This document shows positions 14,986 to 15,903 of a DNA stretch of 15,903 nucleotides, piece after piece. The DNA is from JAMLIN01 sp041676645 (lineage in GTDB: Bacteria > Pseudomonadota > Gammaproteobacteria > Burkholderiales > Burkholderiaceae_E). The number at the start of each line of letters is the position of its first letter. Within the stretch, counting starts at the first letter, position 1. A program made the translations under genes and the position numbers. Where the stretch lies: assembly GCA_041676645.1 (NCBI GenBank), contig JBAYRO010000074.1, forward strand, positions 1 to 15,903, written 5' to 3'. Below the pieces are notes generated by a model. It was not told the DNA's origin, made no database searches, and saw only the letters and a list, made by a program, of their open reading frames with translations.

Positions 14986-15903
14986 TCAGCGCGCCGTCGT
15001 GGCCACCGACAGGTACGGCCTGGTGCCGCGTTCGTCCGGCCTGTCGGTTTCCCGATCGGCATCGAAGGTGTCGAATCCGGTGCGCACCACTTCGGGCGGG
15101 ATGCCGAGTGCGACGGCGCAGGCGGCAGCCGCGACCGCCGTCGCGATATCGACCTCGCGCCGCTCGCAGCGCGCCAGGGTCGATGGCTCCAGCAGGACGA
15201 CCTCGTGGCCGTTGCCGGCGAGAACGAGCCGGCCGTCGCGTGGATGGACCGCCTGGCCGCCATCGCGGCAGTGCCGGGCCAGGGCCGCCGAGTCCGGCGT
15301 GGTGCTGTAGAGGACCACCTCGCCATCGCAGAGCTCGATCATCGGGATCAGCCCGGGATCGTCCGCATTGAGGACCGCCGCTCCGCTGGCGAGCACCACG
15401 TCGACCTGGGTGCGCAACACGCGATAGACCTGCTCGGTGCTGGTGACGTCGAACTCCGCCAGTTCGGGCAGGACCTCGAGATCGGTGACCAGGCCCACCT
15501 GGCAGCGGTCGTAGGGCAGGCCGTCGGCGAGGATGTCGACGCTGCCGTGGGTGAATACCGCGCATTCGATGGTGGGATTCATCAGCAGCAGCGTGCCGGC
15601 GTCGTATCCGGCCGGAGCCTGGTGCTCGAGACGCCGTTCGCCGATGAAGAGTCCATCACCGCAGGCCAGGCCGACGCGGCGTCCCTGGAGCTGCATCAGC
15701 CAGGCGACCAGCCGCGCGATCCGGCTGGTGTCGCCGCTGCCGCTGATCCCGACGATCGGGATCCGTCCGTCGGCGCCGCGGGCGAACAGGTGTTCGACGA
15801 TGGCCTCGCCGACCGGGCGCGGCGTGCCTTCGGCCGGGCGCAGGTGCATCAGCAGGCCCGGGCCCGCGTTGACTTCGACGATCGCGCCGGCCTGCTCGGC
15901 GAG
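14986..15903 (-). CDS. cphA': CphA' paralogue of cyanophycin synthetase with degenerate Mur-ligase domain, partial at N-terminus
   Basis: C-terminal 305 codons of a second cyanophycin-synthetase-like protein; the N-terminal and most of the ATP-grasp domain lie beyond the right edge. The visible start, VEVNAGPGLLMHLRPAEG, aligns with the end of the CphA ATP-grasp domain, and VGEAIVEHLF leads into a Mur-ligase-like domain. There the P-loop is lost: the GTNGKT position of CphA reads GSGDTS (about 15724-15741), with no Lys. The EVARGGLL motif reads FTHGSVDIL and the GDHLG motif is gone. The protein ends shortly after GIPPEVVRTGFDTFDADRE, so the roughly 120-residue C-terminal lobe with DYGHN is absent. 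The frame is open and codon use looks normal, so it is probably maintained. Tandem cphA'-cphA pairs are known in betaproteobacteria. A role like cyanobacterial CphA2, which uses only the ATP-grasp site, is possible but inferred. Confidence 0.88.
   Translation of the reverse strand, partial: LAEQAGAIVEVNAGPGLLMHLRPAEGTPRPVGEAIVEHLFARGADGRIPIVGISGSGDTSRIARLVAWLMQLQGRRVGLACGDGLFIGERRLEHQAPAGYDAGTLLLMNPTIECAVFTHGSVDILADGLPYDRCQVGLVTDLEVLPELAEFDVTSTEQVYRVLRTQVDVVLASGAAVLNADDPGLIPMIELCDGEVVLYSTTPDSAALARHCRDGGQAVHPRDGRLVLAGNGHEVVLLEPSTLARCERREVDIATAVAAAACAVALGIPPEVVRTGFDTFDADRETDRPDERGTRPYLSVATTAR

Noticed and set aside
12405..15371. A 988-codon plus-strand open frame opposite cphA and cphA'
   Set aside because: Low-complexity Gly/Asp/Ala/His-rich translation, fully antisense to two recognised synthetase genes; composition artefact.
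14986..15903. CphA' as a frameshifted or broken pseudogene
   Set aside because: The frame is open to its stop without internal disruption, the end is clean and 19 bp before cphA, and surrounding structure is conserved; the motif losses look like subfamily divergence.

Overview
The window is a GC-rich bacterial chromosome segment, tightly packed and without rRNA, tRNA, CRISPR, integrase or transposase genes. The gene set fits a betaproteobacterium of the Burkholderiales type: single-chain pyruvate carboxylase, a tripartite TRAP carboxylate transporter with a MarR regulator, a CaiB/BaiF CoA-transferase, and a tandem cphA'/cphA cyanophycin synthetase pair. This placement is inference from gene content, not a phylogeny. 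No gap between genes exceeds about 200 bases.

Layout. (1) 1-1340, minus strand: the N-terminal part of a secreted lipoprotein protease of the S8 (kexin/subtilisin) family, running off the left edge as its P-domain begins. (2) 1535-4990, plus: a full-length pyruvate carboxylase, divergent from the protease. (3) 5120-8548, plus: an operon-like run of TRAP solute-binding protein (dctP), small permease (dctQ), large permease (dctM) and a MarR regulator whose start overlaps the dctM stop. (4) 8611-9282, minus: a histidine-phosphatase-superfamily protein with Ser where the second catalytic His normally lies. (5) 9432-10973, plus: an acyl-CoA synthetase, divergent from the phosphatase. (6) 11058-12242, minus: a CaiB/BaiF CoA-transferase. 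(7) 12363-15903, minus: cyanophycin synthetase CphA, preceded in transcription order by a paralogue (CphA') that leaves the window on the right.

How the parts may work together. The TRAP system imports an unidentified organic acid, probably under control of the MarR protein. The acyl-CoA ligase and CoA-transferase nearby could activate such an acid to its CoA ester. Pyruvate carboxylase refills oxaloacetate, the precursor of aspartate, and CphA polymerises aspartate and arginine into the nitrogen reserve cyanophycin. These links are inferred from proximity and chemistry.

The most unusual DNA is a pair of long perfect palindromes, 10991-11047 and 12286-12343, one on each side of the CoA-transferase gene. 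They share the outer 14 bases AAATGGGGTCAGAC but have different cores, and each core is nevertheless perfectly self-complementary. The most interesting protein is the CphA paralogue, which has lost the Mur-ligase P-loop and C-terminal lobe that its neighbour CphA keeps.
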